Shown here: positions 25,920 through 34,386 of the stretch, piece after piece | How positions within the stretch are numbered: position 1 is the first letter of the stretch | Layout: every line of letters starts with the position of its first letter | NCBI GenBank assembly: GCA_002839855.1 | Contig: PGYV01000005.1 | Span: forward strand, 243,800 to 307,799 | Source: Candidatus Goldiibacteriota bacterium HGW-Goldbacteria-1 | GTDB taxonomy: Bacteria; Oederibacteriota; PGYV01 | Length of the DNA stretch: 64,000 nt | Reading direction: 5' to 3' | The notes under the pieces: generated by a model | What the model was told of the DNA's origin: nothing | Database searches by the model: none | The model's input: only the letters and a program-made list of their open reading frames with translations | Translations under genes and position numbers: made by a program

Positions 25920-26273
25920 TCATTTCATGTAGTTCATAAAGTCAACAAGTTCCGCGGTAATAAGTTTCTTGTAAATCTTACCGTACTCCTGTTTATTGTC
26001 CCAGATTACCTCGTCAATTATATGCCTTGTATGGGTGTCATCCTGGTCAAGCATTTCAACTTCCATATCATAACCTGTCCTGTGAATCTTTAAAACCTTC
26101 ATTTCTTCAAGTTTAACACATGTGTCTTTAACCTTATTTATCGGAACCTTTATCATTTCTGAAACTCTTGTGCAGTTTATTAACCCTTTGTGATGATATT
26201 TATTGTAACAGATTATTGCAAGTGCCTCATTCGCCGAAAGTACCTCTTTTAACTCTTCGTATCTGTCCCCCAT
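25920..26273 (-). CDS. Winged-helix-like hypothetical protein
   Basis: 117 residues from the ATG at 26273; a GTG at 26282 is possible but lies too close to the AGGCGG site. The sequence is mostly helical with LSANEALAIICYNKYHHKG, CTRVSEMIKVPINKVKDTC and KLEEMKVLKIHRTGYD, which fits a wHTH with a beta wing. The C-terminal part is acidic, then helical. It has a strong promoter and its own terminator, so it is a monocistronic unit. DNA binding is inferred; I do not recognise a named family. Confidence 0.7.
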   Translation of the reverse strand: MGDRYEELKEVLSANEALAIICYNKYHHKGLINCTRVSEMIKVPINKVKDTCVKLEEMKVLKIHRTGYDMEVEMLDQDDTHTRHIIDEVIWDNKQEYGKIYKKLITAELVDFMNYMK

Positions 26274-26310
26274 ATCAACCACCGCCTTTCATTTTTCTCT
26301 CTCTGACTAA

Positions 26311-26339
26311 AGTATACCAGCGGCGCACGAGTTTGTCAA
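26311..26339 (-). promoter_or_regulatory. Consensus promoter of the winged-helix-like gene
   Basis: Minus strand: -35 TTGACA (26339-26334), 17-base spacer, -10 TATACT (26316-26311). The predicted start is about 32 bases upstream of the ATG at 26273. Confidence 0.78.
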
Positions 26340-26399
26340 GTAATTTGTAAATATTATATAATCTGACAAAATACCTTACACGATAAAATATTTACTTTT

Positions 26400-27017
26400 T
26401 TAAAGGTTTTTTTTTACCGTTACCCCTTTGTTTTTCTTTTCCGCAAGTTCATTCCATAAAGATACGGCATTAACGTGTATCAGATGCCCTGAAGAAATTA
26501 AATAATTCAATTTTTCCCTTACCACTTCCATAACCAATTCATCAAGTGTTATATTCTTATCTTTTAAAAACCTTTCCCTTAACTTTTTTGACCCAATATA
26601 CCTTCTGCCTGTTTCTATAAAATCAGAGACATATACTATTTTCTGAAGGCCTGTCATGCCTTTTTTCCCCACCGTGTGACTTGCAATGGCGGATAGTATA
26701 TCTTTGTCCGTAATTCCAAAACTGTACTGTGCCATATGAGCCCCTGTCCTGCTGTGAAAAAGCGCGGACAGCCTTGGATATTTAACATCCCTTTTTATTC
26801 CGTGAAGTTTCATATAATTGTGCTGTTCTTCGTGGTCCATATCTTTGGCGCAGTCATGCAAAAGGCATGCAAGCGCGGCTTTTTCAGGATTTTCACCAAA
26901 ACGAAGCGCAAGTTTAACCCCTATTTTTTCCGCCCCCAGCGCGTGTTTGTAAGAGTATTTATTAAGGTGTTTTTTAATAGCCGCCCTTAAAGCGGGCGGC
27001 ACATAACTTTTTGCCAT
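26400..27017 (-). CDS. yqeK: HD-domain hydrolase, YqeK family (Ap4A hydrolase)
   Basis: 205 residues. His25 and the HD pair His54/Asp55 (LLHDCAKD) match YqeK, as do HSRTGAHMAQYSFGI, IASHTVGKKGMTGLQKIVYVSDFIE and GRRY. YqeK enzymes cleave diadenosine tetraphosphate symmetrically to ADP. In many bacteria yqeK follows nadD and precedes rsfS; here those are absent and it follows a small membrane protein gene, whose stop is one base from this start. Confidence 0.9.
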   Translation of the reverse strand: MAKSYVPPALRAAIKKHLNKYSYKHALGAEKIGVKLALRFGENPEKAALACLLHDCAKDMDHEEQHNYMKLHGIKRDVKYPRLSALFHSRTGAHMAQYSFGITDKDILSAIASHTVGKKGMTGLQKIVYVSDFIETGRRYIGSKKLRERFLKDKNITLDELVMEVVREKLNYLISSGHLIHVNAVSLWNELAEKKNKGVTVKKNL

Positions 27018-27018
27018 T

Positions 27019-27189
27019 TTATCTTATGCTGAATACTATTATTAACGTAATTAAAATCACCGGCACCAGTATTATCGCAAATCTGACAACGGCTTTTACC
27101 GCCCTGTCAGATAATCCTATGCTCTTTACCCTTTGTTCATGAACCGCCATATCCAGTTTTCTTTTTTTTGAACCTTTTTCTTTTTTCAT
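27019..27189 (-). CDS. Small single-pass membrane protein (56 aa)
   Basis: The ORF starts at an ATG with GGAGG 9-10 bases upstream and ends one base before yqeK (TAA-A-ATG). The first 36 residues are hydrophilic and basic (MKKEKGSKKRKLDMAVHEQR), followed by a helix FAIILVPVILITLIIVFSI (about 37-55) that reaches the C-terminus. The topology would be N-in with a tail anchor. No family is recognised. It sits between the ABC permease gene and yqeK, probably in the same transcript. Confidence 0.7.
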   Translation of the reverse strand: MKKEKGSKKRKLDMAVHEQRVKSIGLSDRAVKAVVRFAIILVPVILITLIIVFSIR

Positions 27190-27219
27190 AATATCATTTC
27201 CTCCGATTATATTTTTATG

Positions 27220-28152
27220 TTATTCCTGAAGCGATGTGAATACAACGCCTTTCATTATGTGGCGCTGGAAGAAAGCAAAAATTAAAATCGTCGGTATCAT
27301 AGAAAGCGTGACAGCCGCCATTACAATATTCCATGGCTGCCCCTCTTCTATTATTTTGTATATACCAAGCATAAGGGTATATATGCCGGGTTCGTTTGTT
27401 ACAATAAGCGGCCAGAAAAAAGAGTTCCATATATTTACAAAATTCATTATTCCCACCACAACTATAATGGGTTTTGACACCGGCATTATTATATTAAAGA
27501 ATATTCCCGTTTCCGAATAACCGTCAACCCTTGCAGCTTCCACAAAGTCATCCGGAAGCTTGTCAAAGAAACTTTTAAATATGAAAATATTAACCGCATT
27601 GGCAAGCCCCGGAAGTATCAGAGCCCAGTAGGAATTTATAAGGTTAATTTTCATAAGACCGGCTATTGAAAAATCCCTCATATACAGGTAAAGCGGTATG
27701 GCTATGGTTTCAAACGGTATCATGATTGTGGATAGAAACAAAATTATAAGCACCGAATACATAGGCGGCTTTAATTTGGAAAGCGAATACGCGGCCATGG
27801 CGCTTATAATAACCTGCCCTAACACCACACATACAGCCACTATCACACTGTTCATAAAATATAATGTAAACGGGGCTATTTCCCACGCTTTTTTAAAGTT
27901 ATCCAGGCTTAAGTCCGGCTTTGATACAAGCGCCGGCAGCGGGTCATAAATACGGTCAAGAGGAAGCATTGAAGATATAAGCATCCACAGGAATGGGATA
28001 GTTACCAGCGCCGCTCCAAGAAATACAAAAAATCCCCATACAGAATAAATTATCCTTGTCCCCGTATTTTTTAATTCATACTTCGGAAAAAGATAATTCG
28101 GTTCTTCTATCATATATGCCGGCTGTACTTTTACTTTCTTTTTTGTCGCCAT
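27220..28152 (-). CDS. Carbohydrate ABC transporter permease (MalG type)
   Basis: 310 residues with six predicted helices and the cytoplasmic EAA loop EAARVDGYSETGIFFNIIMP (about 202-221), the contact for the ATPase. CUT1-family MalG-like proteins end close to FQRHIMKGVVFTSLQE-like tails, and this one ends with FQRHIMKGVV. It is preceded directly by the partner permease. No ABC ATPase is encoded nearby, so it must use one from elsewhere. Confidence 0.92.
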   Translation of the reverse strand: MATKKKVKVQPAYMIEEPNYLFPKYELKNTGTRIIYSVWGFFVFLGAALVTIPFLWMLISSMLPLDRIYDPLPALVSKPDLSLDNFKKAWEIAPFTLYFMNSVIVAVCVVLGQVIISAMAAYSLSKLKPPMYSVLIILFLSTIMIPFETIAIPLYLYMRDFSIAGLMKINLINSYWALILPGLANAVNIFIFKSFFDKLPDDFVEAARVDGYSETGIFFNIIMPVSKPIIVVVGIMNFVNIWNSFFWPLIVTNEPGIYTLMLGIYKIIEEGQPWNIVMAAVTLSMIPTILIFAFFQRHIMKGVVFTSLQE

Positions 28153-29415
28153 TTACTTCCTCTTTCTGCCAAGGGTGTTCATCCTTAGCAGCGTGATAGA
28201 TATTAGAATCATCAGGAAAAATACGGCTACGCCCGAAGCATACCCGATATCCATATATAAAAATGCCTTTTTATAAATATAAGTGGCTATAACTTCCGAT
28301 GCCCCTTCCGGGCTTCCGTTTGTCATTATATACACCTCTGCAAAAACCTGCATTCCGCTTATCATCTGTATAAATATTACCGTCATTATGACCGGAACCA
28401 TTGACGGCAGTAATATATGCCTTATCTTTGTCCATATGCCCGCCCCAAGCAGCGACGCGTCTTCAAATAATACTTTCGGCACATTCTGCAGGCCTGCAAG
28501 GTATATAAGCATTGCCCAGCCGGTGTTTTTCCAGACAAATACTATCGCAATTGAAAAAAGCACCAGTTTGGGATTTGTAAGCCAACCAATGTGCACCGCA
28601 TCGCCAAAAAGCGACAGGAAAGAATTTATAAGCCCATAACCCTGGTTATACAGCCATTTCCATAGTATTGCGGCAGGCACCGCCGGAGTTAAAAACGGGA
28701 TAAAATACAACACTTTAACAAGGCCGCTTCCCTTTCTCATTTCATAAACGTACATTGCCAGCATAAAAGGCAGCCATGTGCCAAGTATTATTATTATCAA
28801 AGTAAGTATTCCTGAATTTTTAAACGCCTGCCAGAACGAAGCGTCATTAAGTATTTTAATGAAATTTGCGGCGCCCGCAAAAACAGGGCTGTTAATGGTT
28901 TCAAATTTATGTAAACTTATGATAAAAGTCTTTATCATAGGCATCCAGCTGAATAAAAGGAAAAGCAGCAGTGCGGGCAGTATCAGTTCAACTCCAAAAA
29001 ACTTTCTTTTAATTCCAAGCAGTTTAAGCCTTCCTTTTTCTTCTTCTTTAACGGAAGGAATGGGAAGCTGCGGCCTTTTAAATTTACCCGGTGTTATCCC
29101 TTCGCCAAAACGCCTGTATCGGAAAGCTTTTTTTAACTTCTGCGAAGTGGTAAGGTTATCAGGTATTTTAACCGTGTTCTCTCCGGTGCCTTTTACAAGG
29201 TCGCCTGCCGCGGATATTTTAAAGATATTTTTATACTCCTGCTCGGGCTGCGGTTTCTTTATTTTTACCACTTCTGCCTGTACGGGAAGCTTAAATTTAA
29301 TTATGGGCAGTATAACCTCGTCGCCTTTATGGCTGGTTATCTCATCGTGAATAATGCCTTTTATTGCCTCTTCTGACAGGTCATTTCCGACCCTTCTGAA
29401 GATTTCATCACTCAT
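28153..29415 (-). CDS. Carbohydrate ABC transporter permease (MalF/UgpA type) with long N-terminal extension
   Basis: 420 residues. The first transmembrane helix begins only near residue 142 (ELILPALLLFLLFSWMP). Before it is a hydrophilic stretch of about 140 residues with no recognised domain (Lys/Glu-rich, with a helical start DEIFRRVGNDLSEEAIKGII). Six helices and the EAA loop EDASLLGAGIWTKIRHILLP follow. Typical UgpA/MsmF-type permeases are about 290-320 residues, so the extension is unusual. The start overlaps the binding-protein gene by 8 bases. Confidence 0.9.
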   Translation of the reverse strand: MSDEIFRRVGNDLSEEAIKGIIHDEITSHKGDEVILPIIKFKLPVQAEVVKIKKPQPEQEYKNIFKISAAGDLVKGTGENTVKIPDNLTTSQKLKKAFRYRRFGEGITPGKFKRPQLPIPSVKEEEKGRLKLLGIKRKFFGVELILPALLLFLLFSWMPMIKTFIISLHKFETINSPVFAGAANFIKILNDASFWQAFKNSGILTLIIIILGTWLPFMLAMYVYEMRKGSGLVKVLYFIPFLTPAVPAAILWKWLYNQGYGLINSFLSLFGDAVHIGWLTNPKLVLFSIAIVFVWKNTGWAMLIYLAGLQNVPKVLFEDASLLGAGIWTKIRHILLPSMVPVIMTVIFIQMISGMQVFAEVYIMTNGSPEGASEVIATYIYKKAFLYMDIGYASGVAVFFLMILISITLLRMNTLGRKRK

Positions 29416-30649
29416 TATATTCCGCCTTCATCTTTTTTTCAAATTCGTAGATTACCTCTTCAAAATCAACTTCCCTGCTGGTAAATATTTTTTCCAGAAC
29501 ACTGCGGTTAAAATCTTCTTTTATCATAGGCCACCTGTAAAGCGGCGGCTCTATATGCGCGTATTCAAACAACCCTTTTATATTGGCAAACTCCGGCATA
29601 TTTATCAGGTTTGTAGCACACGAAAAATCTCCCGGAAAAATAGGCAGTGCCAGATTTTTCATCCTTATGTATTTTCCAAGCTGAGCAGGCGGCGACAGTT
29701 CATACTGAATATACCGCCACGCTTTATCTTTTTTCTCCGGACTAATGGAAGAATTAACTATAAAGGCTTCACCGCCCGCGTGCCACGCCTTTATGCCCTG
29801 AGGCCCTGCAGGCATAGGGACTATTTCAACTGTTTTCATATCCAAACCATAACGCCTTGCCATTACGGGTAGTCGTTTCGCAACCGCAGGCATCATGGCT
29901 ATTTTACCGGTTGAAAAAAGCTGTTCTACATCTGCCTCGTAAAGTATATCCGTGGGAGGCGTAGCCCTGTATTTCCACTTAAGCGCGTGCCAGAATTTTA
30001 AAGCCTGTGCCACGGCAGGTTCGTTTAAGGCAAGTTTGCCTCCGGTAAAAACACTGCCGCCCGCCTGCCATATGAAATCAATGAAATAAAACATATCGGG
30101 CTGAAGCCCTATCCCGTAAACATCACCCATTTTTGAATTTATTATAGCGCTGTATTTTATTATATCATCCCATGTTTCCGGGGCTTTTGTGATTCCGCAC
30201 TTATCAAAAATATCCTTTCTATAGAACATTACCGTGAAAAAAGAGTCATAAGGCACGCCGTATATTTTGCCGTTTATGTCAACAGAATCCCACATTATTT
30301 TGGGCATATAATCCTTCTGTATCCAGTTCTGCGTATAACCGCTTAAATCCGCCAGAAAGCCGTGCTTTGCCATTATAGGAACCGCGGTTATTGGTATTCT
30401 TACCACATCAGGGCCTTTGCCGCTTGCCATAACGCTGACAAATTCCTGCGGTTTATACTCCCTGCTTATGCCCCTGACTTTAATATCCGCATTATTGTTT
30501 TCAAACGACTTTATCCCTTCATTCCATACTTTTTTCTGAAGGGTATCCGCGTCGGCAGGCATATTCCACACTGTTATCTCTTCCGCGTACAGGTAAAATG
30601 ACGCGGATAACAACACCGCTGAAATTATAATTTTAAAAAAGTTTTTCAT
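29408..30649 (-). CDS. Extracellular sugar-binding protein of ABC transporter (family 1)
   Basis: 413 residues with a signal peptide (cut after LYA, about 22). The mature protein starts EEITVWNMPADADTLQKKVW and shows the family-1 hallmark GKIYGVPYDSFFTVMFYRKDIFDKCG (the 18-residue core with Y-R-K-D) and WHAGGEAFIVNSS. It would deliver an oligosaccharide or glycoside to the two permeases downstream. No lipobox is seen. The start codon shares a base with the upstream stop. Confidence 0.9.
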   Translation of the reverse strand: MKNFFKIIISAVLLSASFYLYAEEITVWNMPADADTLQKKVWNEGIKSFENNNADIKVRGISREYKPQEFVSVMASGKGPDVVRIPITAVPIMAKHGFLADLSGYTQNWIQKDYMPKIMWDSVDINGKIYGVPYDSFFTVMFYRKDIFDKCGITKAPETWDDIIKYSAIINSKMGDVYGIGLQPDMFYFIDFIWQAGGSVFTGGKLALNEPAVAQALKFWHALKWKYRATPPTDILYEADVEQLFSTGKIAMMPAVAKRLPVMARRYGLDMKTVEIVPMPAGPQGIKAWHAGGEAFIVNSSISPEKKDKAWRYIQYELSPPAQLGKYIRMKNLALPIFPGDFSCATNLINMPEFANIKGLFEYAHIEPPLYRWPMIKEDFNRSVLEKIFTSREVDFEEVIYEFEKKMKAEYNE

Positions 30650-31107
30650 TAAGCTCCTTCAAGTTTTAAAAAAACCTTTTCCACAGCTTCTTCCGGCGTG
30701 CTGCATTTCATAATTGCCGGTATGTCGTAAGTATCAATTCCCGCCACCGGTTTTCCAGCTTTAAGCGCAAAAGCTATTTCAGATAAAGTGCCTTCTTTGC
30801 CGTCTATTGCCACAAATCCGTCCGCGGTGTTTACTATAACCGTGTTTCGGGCTTCGCCGATTCCCGTTGCCACAGGTATGTCCACATATTTATTTGCCGT
30901 ATTTTTATTCTTTGAAGGCAGTATGCCTATTGTGACTCCGCCCTCTTTTTTTGCGCCCTTACAAGATGCTTCCATTACTCCTGCCAGCCCGCCGCACACC
31001 AAAACCGCGCCGCGCCTGGCTATTTCCTGTCCTGTCTTGTATGCAGCATCGTAATGTTTTTTACCGACGGTATTCCCGCCTATAACTCCGATTACTTTTT
31101 TCTTCAA
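30649..31107 (-). CDS. TIGR00725-type LOG-like nucleotide-binding protein
   Basis: 152 residues with a Rossmann-like SLOG fold: VIGVIGGNTVGKKHYDAAYKT, GAVLVCGGLAGVMEASCKGA (Gly-rich loop), GIGEARNTVIVNTADGFVAID and GTLSEIAFALKAGKPVAG. This matches the TIGR00725 branch of the lysine-decarboxylase-like/LOG superfamily. The biochemical role is unknown in most members; nucleotide or sugar-nucleotide cleavage is possible. It is embedded in the sugar ABC operon and overlaps the TPR gene by 4 bases. Confidence 0.85.
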   Translation of the reverse strand: MKKKVIGVIGGNTVGKKHYDAAYKTGQEIARRGAVLVCGGLAGVMEASCKGAKKEGGVTIGILPSKNKNTANKYVDIPVATGIGEARNTVIVNTADGFVAIDGKEGTLSEIAFALKAGKPVAGIDTYDIPAIMKCSTPEEAVEKVFLKLEGA

Positions 31108-31826
31108 AATTTTATTTCTTTAAGTTTTTCCGCCGCTACAGACGCCCATAAGGTGCCCTTCTTTTCTTCCGCAATTTTCTTGTAAATATCCAGCGCCTTC
31201 TGCTTTTCATTAAGTTTCACATAGCAGTCTGCCAGTTTAAGCTTTACATCAGTGCTGTTTGAACTTTTTTCAAATACCTTTGTGTCCTGCCACGCGTTAA
31301 CTGCTTCCTGATAATTTCCGCTCTGGTATGAAGCGTATCCCCTGCCGCTTAAAGCTTCCGGATACAGCGCACTGCTTTTATATTTCTGAATAAATGTATC
31401 AAAATATTCTATGGCCTCTTTATACATTCCGTTATTGTAATACGCGTTTGCCGCGCCAAGATATGCCGCAGGCGCCTGGCTTGTGCCTTTATATTTGCTT
31501 ATAACTTCAAGATATGTCTGGATTGCTTTTTCATACTTTTCATTTTTTGACCTGAAAAAACCGTACATGGTCATATTGGAATCTTCCACAACAGGCCTGT
31601 TGATATAAAAATTAGCTTCTGACAGCAGCCTTTCCGCTTTTACTTCATTGGTTTTTTTGAAATTCATTATTACAGGAATGGCCACTATTATAATAACCGC
31701 TATAACAGCTGTTATTATAAGGTTTTCAGTATTTTTCGAAGCATACTTTCCTATATTTGATACCAGTTCCGCGAAGTCATTCCTTTTAATCATCTTTCTT
31801 GCATCTTTGTGCTTAATCTTATTCAT
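31104..31826 (-). CDS. Membrane-anchored TPR protein (YfgM/BamD-like)
   Basis: 240 residues: cytoplasmic N-terminus, one membrane helix (about 37-54, LIITAVIAVIIIVAIPVI) and periplasmic TPR repeats (YEKAIQTYLEVISKYKG, YKEAIEYFDTFIQKYK, YQEAVNAWQDTKVFE, QKALDIYKKIAEEKKGT). Comparable proteins act as chaperone or assembly scaffolds for envelope complexes. It has no named orthologue that I can assign with certainty. Confidence 0.8.
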   Translation of the reverse strand: MNKIKHKDARKMIKRNDFAELVSNIGKYASKNTENLIITAVIAVIIIVAIPVIMNFKKTNEVKAERLLSEANFYINRPVVEDSNMTMYGFFRSKNEKYEKAIQTYLEVISKYKGTSQAPAAYLGAANAYYNNGMYKEAIEYFDTFIQKYKSSALYPEALSGRGYASYQSGNYQEAVNAWQDTKVFEKSSNSTDVKLKLADCYVKLNEKQKALDIYKKIAEEKKGTLWASVAAEKLKEIKF

Positions 31827-31859
31827 TAATTTCCTCCGTCATCATGTATGTAGTTTGAT

Positions 31860-32438
31860 TTATTTTAAAAATATTGTCACGCCAAGGTCAATTGTCAGAA
31901 AAGTATTAAGGTCCCCCGTTCCGCCTGCAAGAGAAACATGGTTATAAAGCACTTCCAGATTTGCCGCGAACATTTTGGTTATAGGGTAATTTGCGCCAAG
32001 CCCGAATAAAAGGCCAAAAGAAGTTTCTGATGTCATCTCTACAGTGGTCATATCTGTCTGCTTGGCGTATTTCATTATATACATTCCTATTCCCGCTTTA
32101 AGATAAGGCCAGATAAAAAAATCAGGCAGGTACGGCGCCCATGCCAGTTCCGCGTCAATAACAGATGCCGAAAAATTATCCGGCGCTGTTTCAGCTTTGT
32201 AAGGCACTGAAATAAAATTAAAACCGCCCCCTGCCGAAAACTCCATATCAAAACCTTTTCTCGCGGAAATTCCAAAATTGTAACCCGCGGTTACGTGATT
32301 GGCAAATTCGCCTATCGGATAAGTTACCCCGCCTTTCGCGTTTATAACCCAATAATCAACGTTATACACTTTGGGCGGCGCGGCCATTACAGATACCGCC
32401 GCCAGGGCGAACATAATTAAAAATAAAAACTTTTTCAT
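31860..32438 (-). CDS. Outer-membrane beta-barrel-like protein
   Basis: 192 residues: signal peptide (to about 19, SVMA), then alternating strands with Gly and aromatic residues (GYNFGISARKGFDMEFSAGGG, YLKAGIGMYIMKYA, GANYPITKMFAANLEVLYNH) and an end at IDLGVTIFLK. The pattern resembles OmpA-like or OmpW-like small barrels. It opens the sugar uptake operon and might be its outer-membrane port, but that is speculation. Confidence 0.72.
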   Translation of the reverse strand: MKKFLFLIMFALAAVSVMAAPPKVYNVDYWVINAKGGVTYPIGEFANHVTAGYNFGISARKGFDMEFSAGGGFNFISVPYKAETAPDNFSASVIDAELAWAPYLPDFFIWPYLKAGIGMYIMKYAKQTDMTTVEMTSETSFGLLFGLGANYPITKMFAANLEVLYNHVSLAGGTGDLNTFLTIDLGVTIFLK

Positions 32439-32463
32439 TTATTCCCTCCGCTTAATTTACTTT

Positions 32464-33123
32464 TTAAATTTTTACGCCTTTGCTTCTTAACAACTCTTCA
32501 GAATTAATTATTGCCTGAAGAATCTGCCCTTTATTCAGGCCCGCGTCTGTCAAGACCTGCTCTCTTTTTGCTTTATCGGCAAGGTCCACGGGTGCGTGTG
32601 AGTCTGTATCAAAAACAAGTTTTGCACCGGCTTTTAAAGCAGCCGCAGCCACGTGTTTATTTGTAATATTATGCCCGTTTCTTGCCGTTATTTCAAGGCA
32701 AACGTTATTCTTTGCGGCAAGCGCCGCATCTTCATCTGATATATTTCCGGGATGTGCAAGAATATCCACTTTTGCTTCTATCGCCGCCCTGTTAGAACCC
32801 GGTTCCACCGGTTCTGTCACCGTTTCCCCGTGAAAGACCACCATTTTTGCGCCAAGGGCCCTTGCTTTTTTTACTATCCCTGCCACAAGCACCGGCGGAA
32901 TATGGGTAAGTTCCACACCGGGAAGGCATACTATGTCTTTATATGCTTTATTGGTATCATTGCAGACTTTAGTCAGGCTTTTTATGACACTTTCAAGATT
33001 TGATATATCGGCGTGGTCGGTCAGCGCTATTGCCCTGTACCCTGTTTTTCTTGCCCGCTGAATAAGTTCTGACGGTAACAGTACCCCATCAGAAAAAAAA
33101 GTATGCGTGTGAAGGTCTATCAT
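32464..33123 (-). CDS. PHP-domain phosphoesterase
   Basis: 219 residues from the ATG at 33123, preferred over a GTG at 33129 because AGGGG lies at the proper distance. It starts with the metal-binding motif DLHTHTFFSDG (His5, His7), followed by ALTDHAD, HGETV, HPGNIS, LEITARNGHN and FDTDSHAP, all PHP ligands. It is close to histidinol-phosphatase-like and YcdX-like PHP enzymes. The substrate is unknown. It lies directly downstream of tRNA-Arg. Confidence 0.85.
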   Translation of the reverse strand: MIDLHTHTFFSDGVLLPSELIQRARKTGYRAIALTDHADISNLESVIKSLTKVCNDTNKAYKDIVCLPGVELTHIPPVLVAGIVKKARALGAKMVVFHGETVTEPVEPGSNRAAIEAKVDILAHPGNISDEDAALAAKNNVCLEITARNGHNITNKHVAAAALKAGAKLVFDTDSHAPVDLADKAKREQVLTDAGLNKGQILQAIINSEELLRSKGVKI

Positions 33124-33165
33124 ATACACCCCTTATATTGATGATTGTGAGGCCTGTATTTTTTA

Positions 33166-33241
33166 TGGTGGGCCCGAGACGAATCGAACGTCCGGCCAAA
33201 AGTTTAGGAAACTTCTGCTCTATCCACTGAGCTACGGGCCC
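33166..33241 (-). tRNA. tRNA-Arg (anticodon CCT)
   Basis: 76 bases with the 3' CCA encoded. Acceptor GGGCCCG pairs with CGGGCCC; D-stem GCTC/GAGC with loop AGTGGATA; anticodon stem GAAGT/ACTTT with loop TTCCTAA, giving anticodon CCT (reads AGG); T-stem GGACG/CGTCT with loop TTCGATT. The discriminator base is A. Confidence 0.96.
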
Positions 33242-33266
33242 ACTATAAACCAAAAAATACTTGTAT

Positions 33267-33294
33267 ATTATATAGAAAAATGGTTTTAATGCAA
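33267..33294 (-). promoter_or_regulatory. Promoter of tRNA-Arg
   Basis: Minus strand: -35 TTGCAT (33294-33289), 16-base spacer, -10 TATAAT (33272-33267), about 26 bases before the mature tRNA 5' end at 33241. Confidence 0.7.
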
Positions 33295-33313
33295 GAAATT
33301 TATTATATGTTTT

Positions 33314-34246
33314 TTACATCATTGTTGTGTTTTTCATCATTTTAGACCTTAAAACAGAGGCAAAAATAGCAACAGCCAGCACAGAAACAATAACAAGAAG
33401 CGATATAACCGTAGGTATTTTTATATAGTGGGCAATAAGCATTTTAATACCTACAAACGCCAGAATTACAGACAACGCGTATTTCAGATAGTGGAATAGT
33501 TTCATTACCCCTGCTATTGCAAAATACAGCGCCCTTAATCCCATAATGGCAAATATGTTGGAAGTATAAACAATAAACGGGTCTGTGGTAATGGCAAATA
33601 TAGCCGGAATTGAATCCACGGCAAAAATTACGTCAACAAAACTTATCGTCACCAGCACCACAAAAAGCTGGGTAAAATGGTGTTTCCCGTTTTCTATTTC
33701 AATAAAGTTGTGATTTTTATATTCCATTTTCATCGGCATTATTTTTGAAAAAAATCTTACCATAAGATTTTTTGAAGGGTCGTACTCCTCGTTTTTTTCC
33801 GTCACCATCTTTATGGCTATGTAAACCAGAAACACTCCAAAAATATACATTACCCATTCAAATTCCGTGACAAGTTTTATTCCCGCAAGTATAAACGCAG
33901 CCCTTAAAATCATAGCCACAAGAATGCCATAAAACAGAACTCTATGCTGATAAATAGCCGGAACGCGGAAATAATTAAAAACAACTATAAACACAAACAA
34001 ATTATCCACGCTTAACGATTTTTCAATAAGATATCCTGTAAGATAGTCAAGCGCCTGAGCTCTGCCTTCCATAAAAAGTATAAAGACATTAAAAGCCAGG
34101 GCAAGCCCTATCCAGACAAAAGTCCACGCAAGCGACTCTTTAATGGAAACTTCATGGTCCCTTTTATGAAAAACCAGCATATCAACCATTATAAGTATGA
34201 CAACCATTGCGTTAAAACCAATCCACCAAAGCGCGTTGTGTTCCAT
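33314..34246 (-). CDS. TerC/Alx family integral membrane protein
   Basis: 310 residues with about nine hydrophobic helices and the TerC signature segments LIEKSLSVDNLFVFIVVFNYF and FVDVIFAVDSIPAIFAIT, which carry the acidic residues that line the proposed metal path. TerC/Alx proteins export manganese in several bacteria, partly to metallate secreted proteins. Many terC genes are preceded by a yybP-ykoY Mn riboswitch; the short leader here (about 35 bases) has no room for one. Confidence 0.9.
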   Translation of the reverse strand: MEHNALWWIGFNAMVVILIMVDMLVFHKRDHEVSIKESLAWTFVWIGLALAFNVFILFMEGRAQALDYLTGYLIEKSLSVDNLFVFIVVFNYFRVPAIYQHRVLFYGILVAMILRAAFILAGIKLVTEFEWVMYIFGVFLVYIAIKMVTEKNEEYDPSKNLMVRFFSKIMPMKMEYKNHNFIEIENGKHHFTQLFVVLVTISFVDVIFAVDSIPAIFAITTDPFIVYTSNIFAIMGLRALYFAIAGVMKLFHYLKYALSVILAFVGIKMLIAHYIKIPTVISLLVIVSVLAVAIFASVLRSKMMKNTTMM

Positions 34247-34282
34247 GCTTTTTCTCCTTAAAGCGTTATAAACAATTCAGTT

Positions 34283-34311
34283 ATTATATACTATCGGTAT
34301 TTTTATGGCAA
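34283..34311 (-). promoter_or_regulatory. Promoter of the TerC gene
   Basis: Minus strand: -35 TTGCCA (34311-34306), 17-base spacer, perfect -10 TATAAT (34288-34283). Confidence 0.75.
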
Positions 34312-34386
34312 TAAGATACGCAGATATAACGTAAGGGGGTAAAAAAACAGCGTTAGAACAGATTATTTAAACCGGTTTTCAGGCAG

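Noticed and set aside
34247-34380. yybP-ykoY manganese riboswitch upstream of terC
   Set aside because: The promoter lies within about 65 bases of the start codon, which leaves no space for the aptamer, and its conserved loops are absent.
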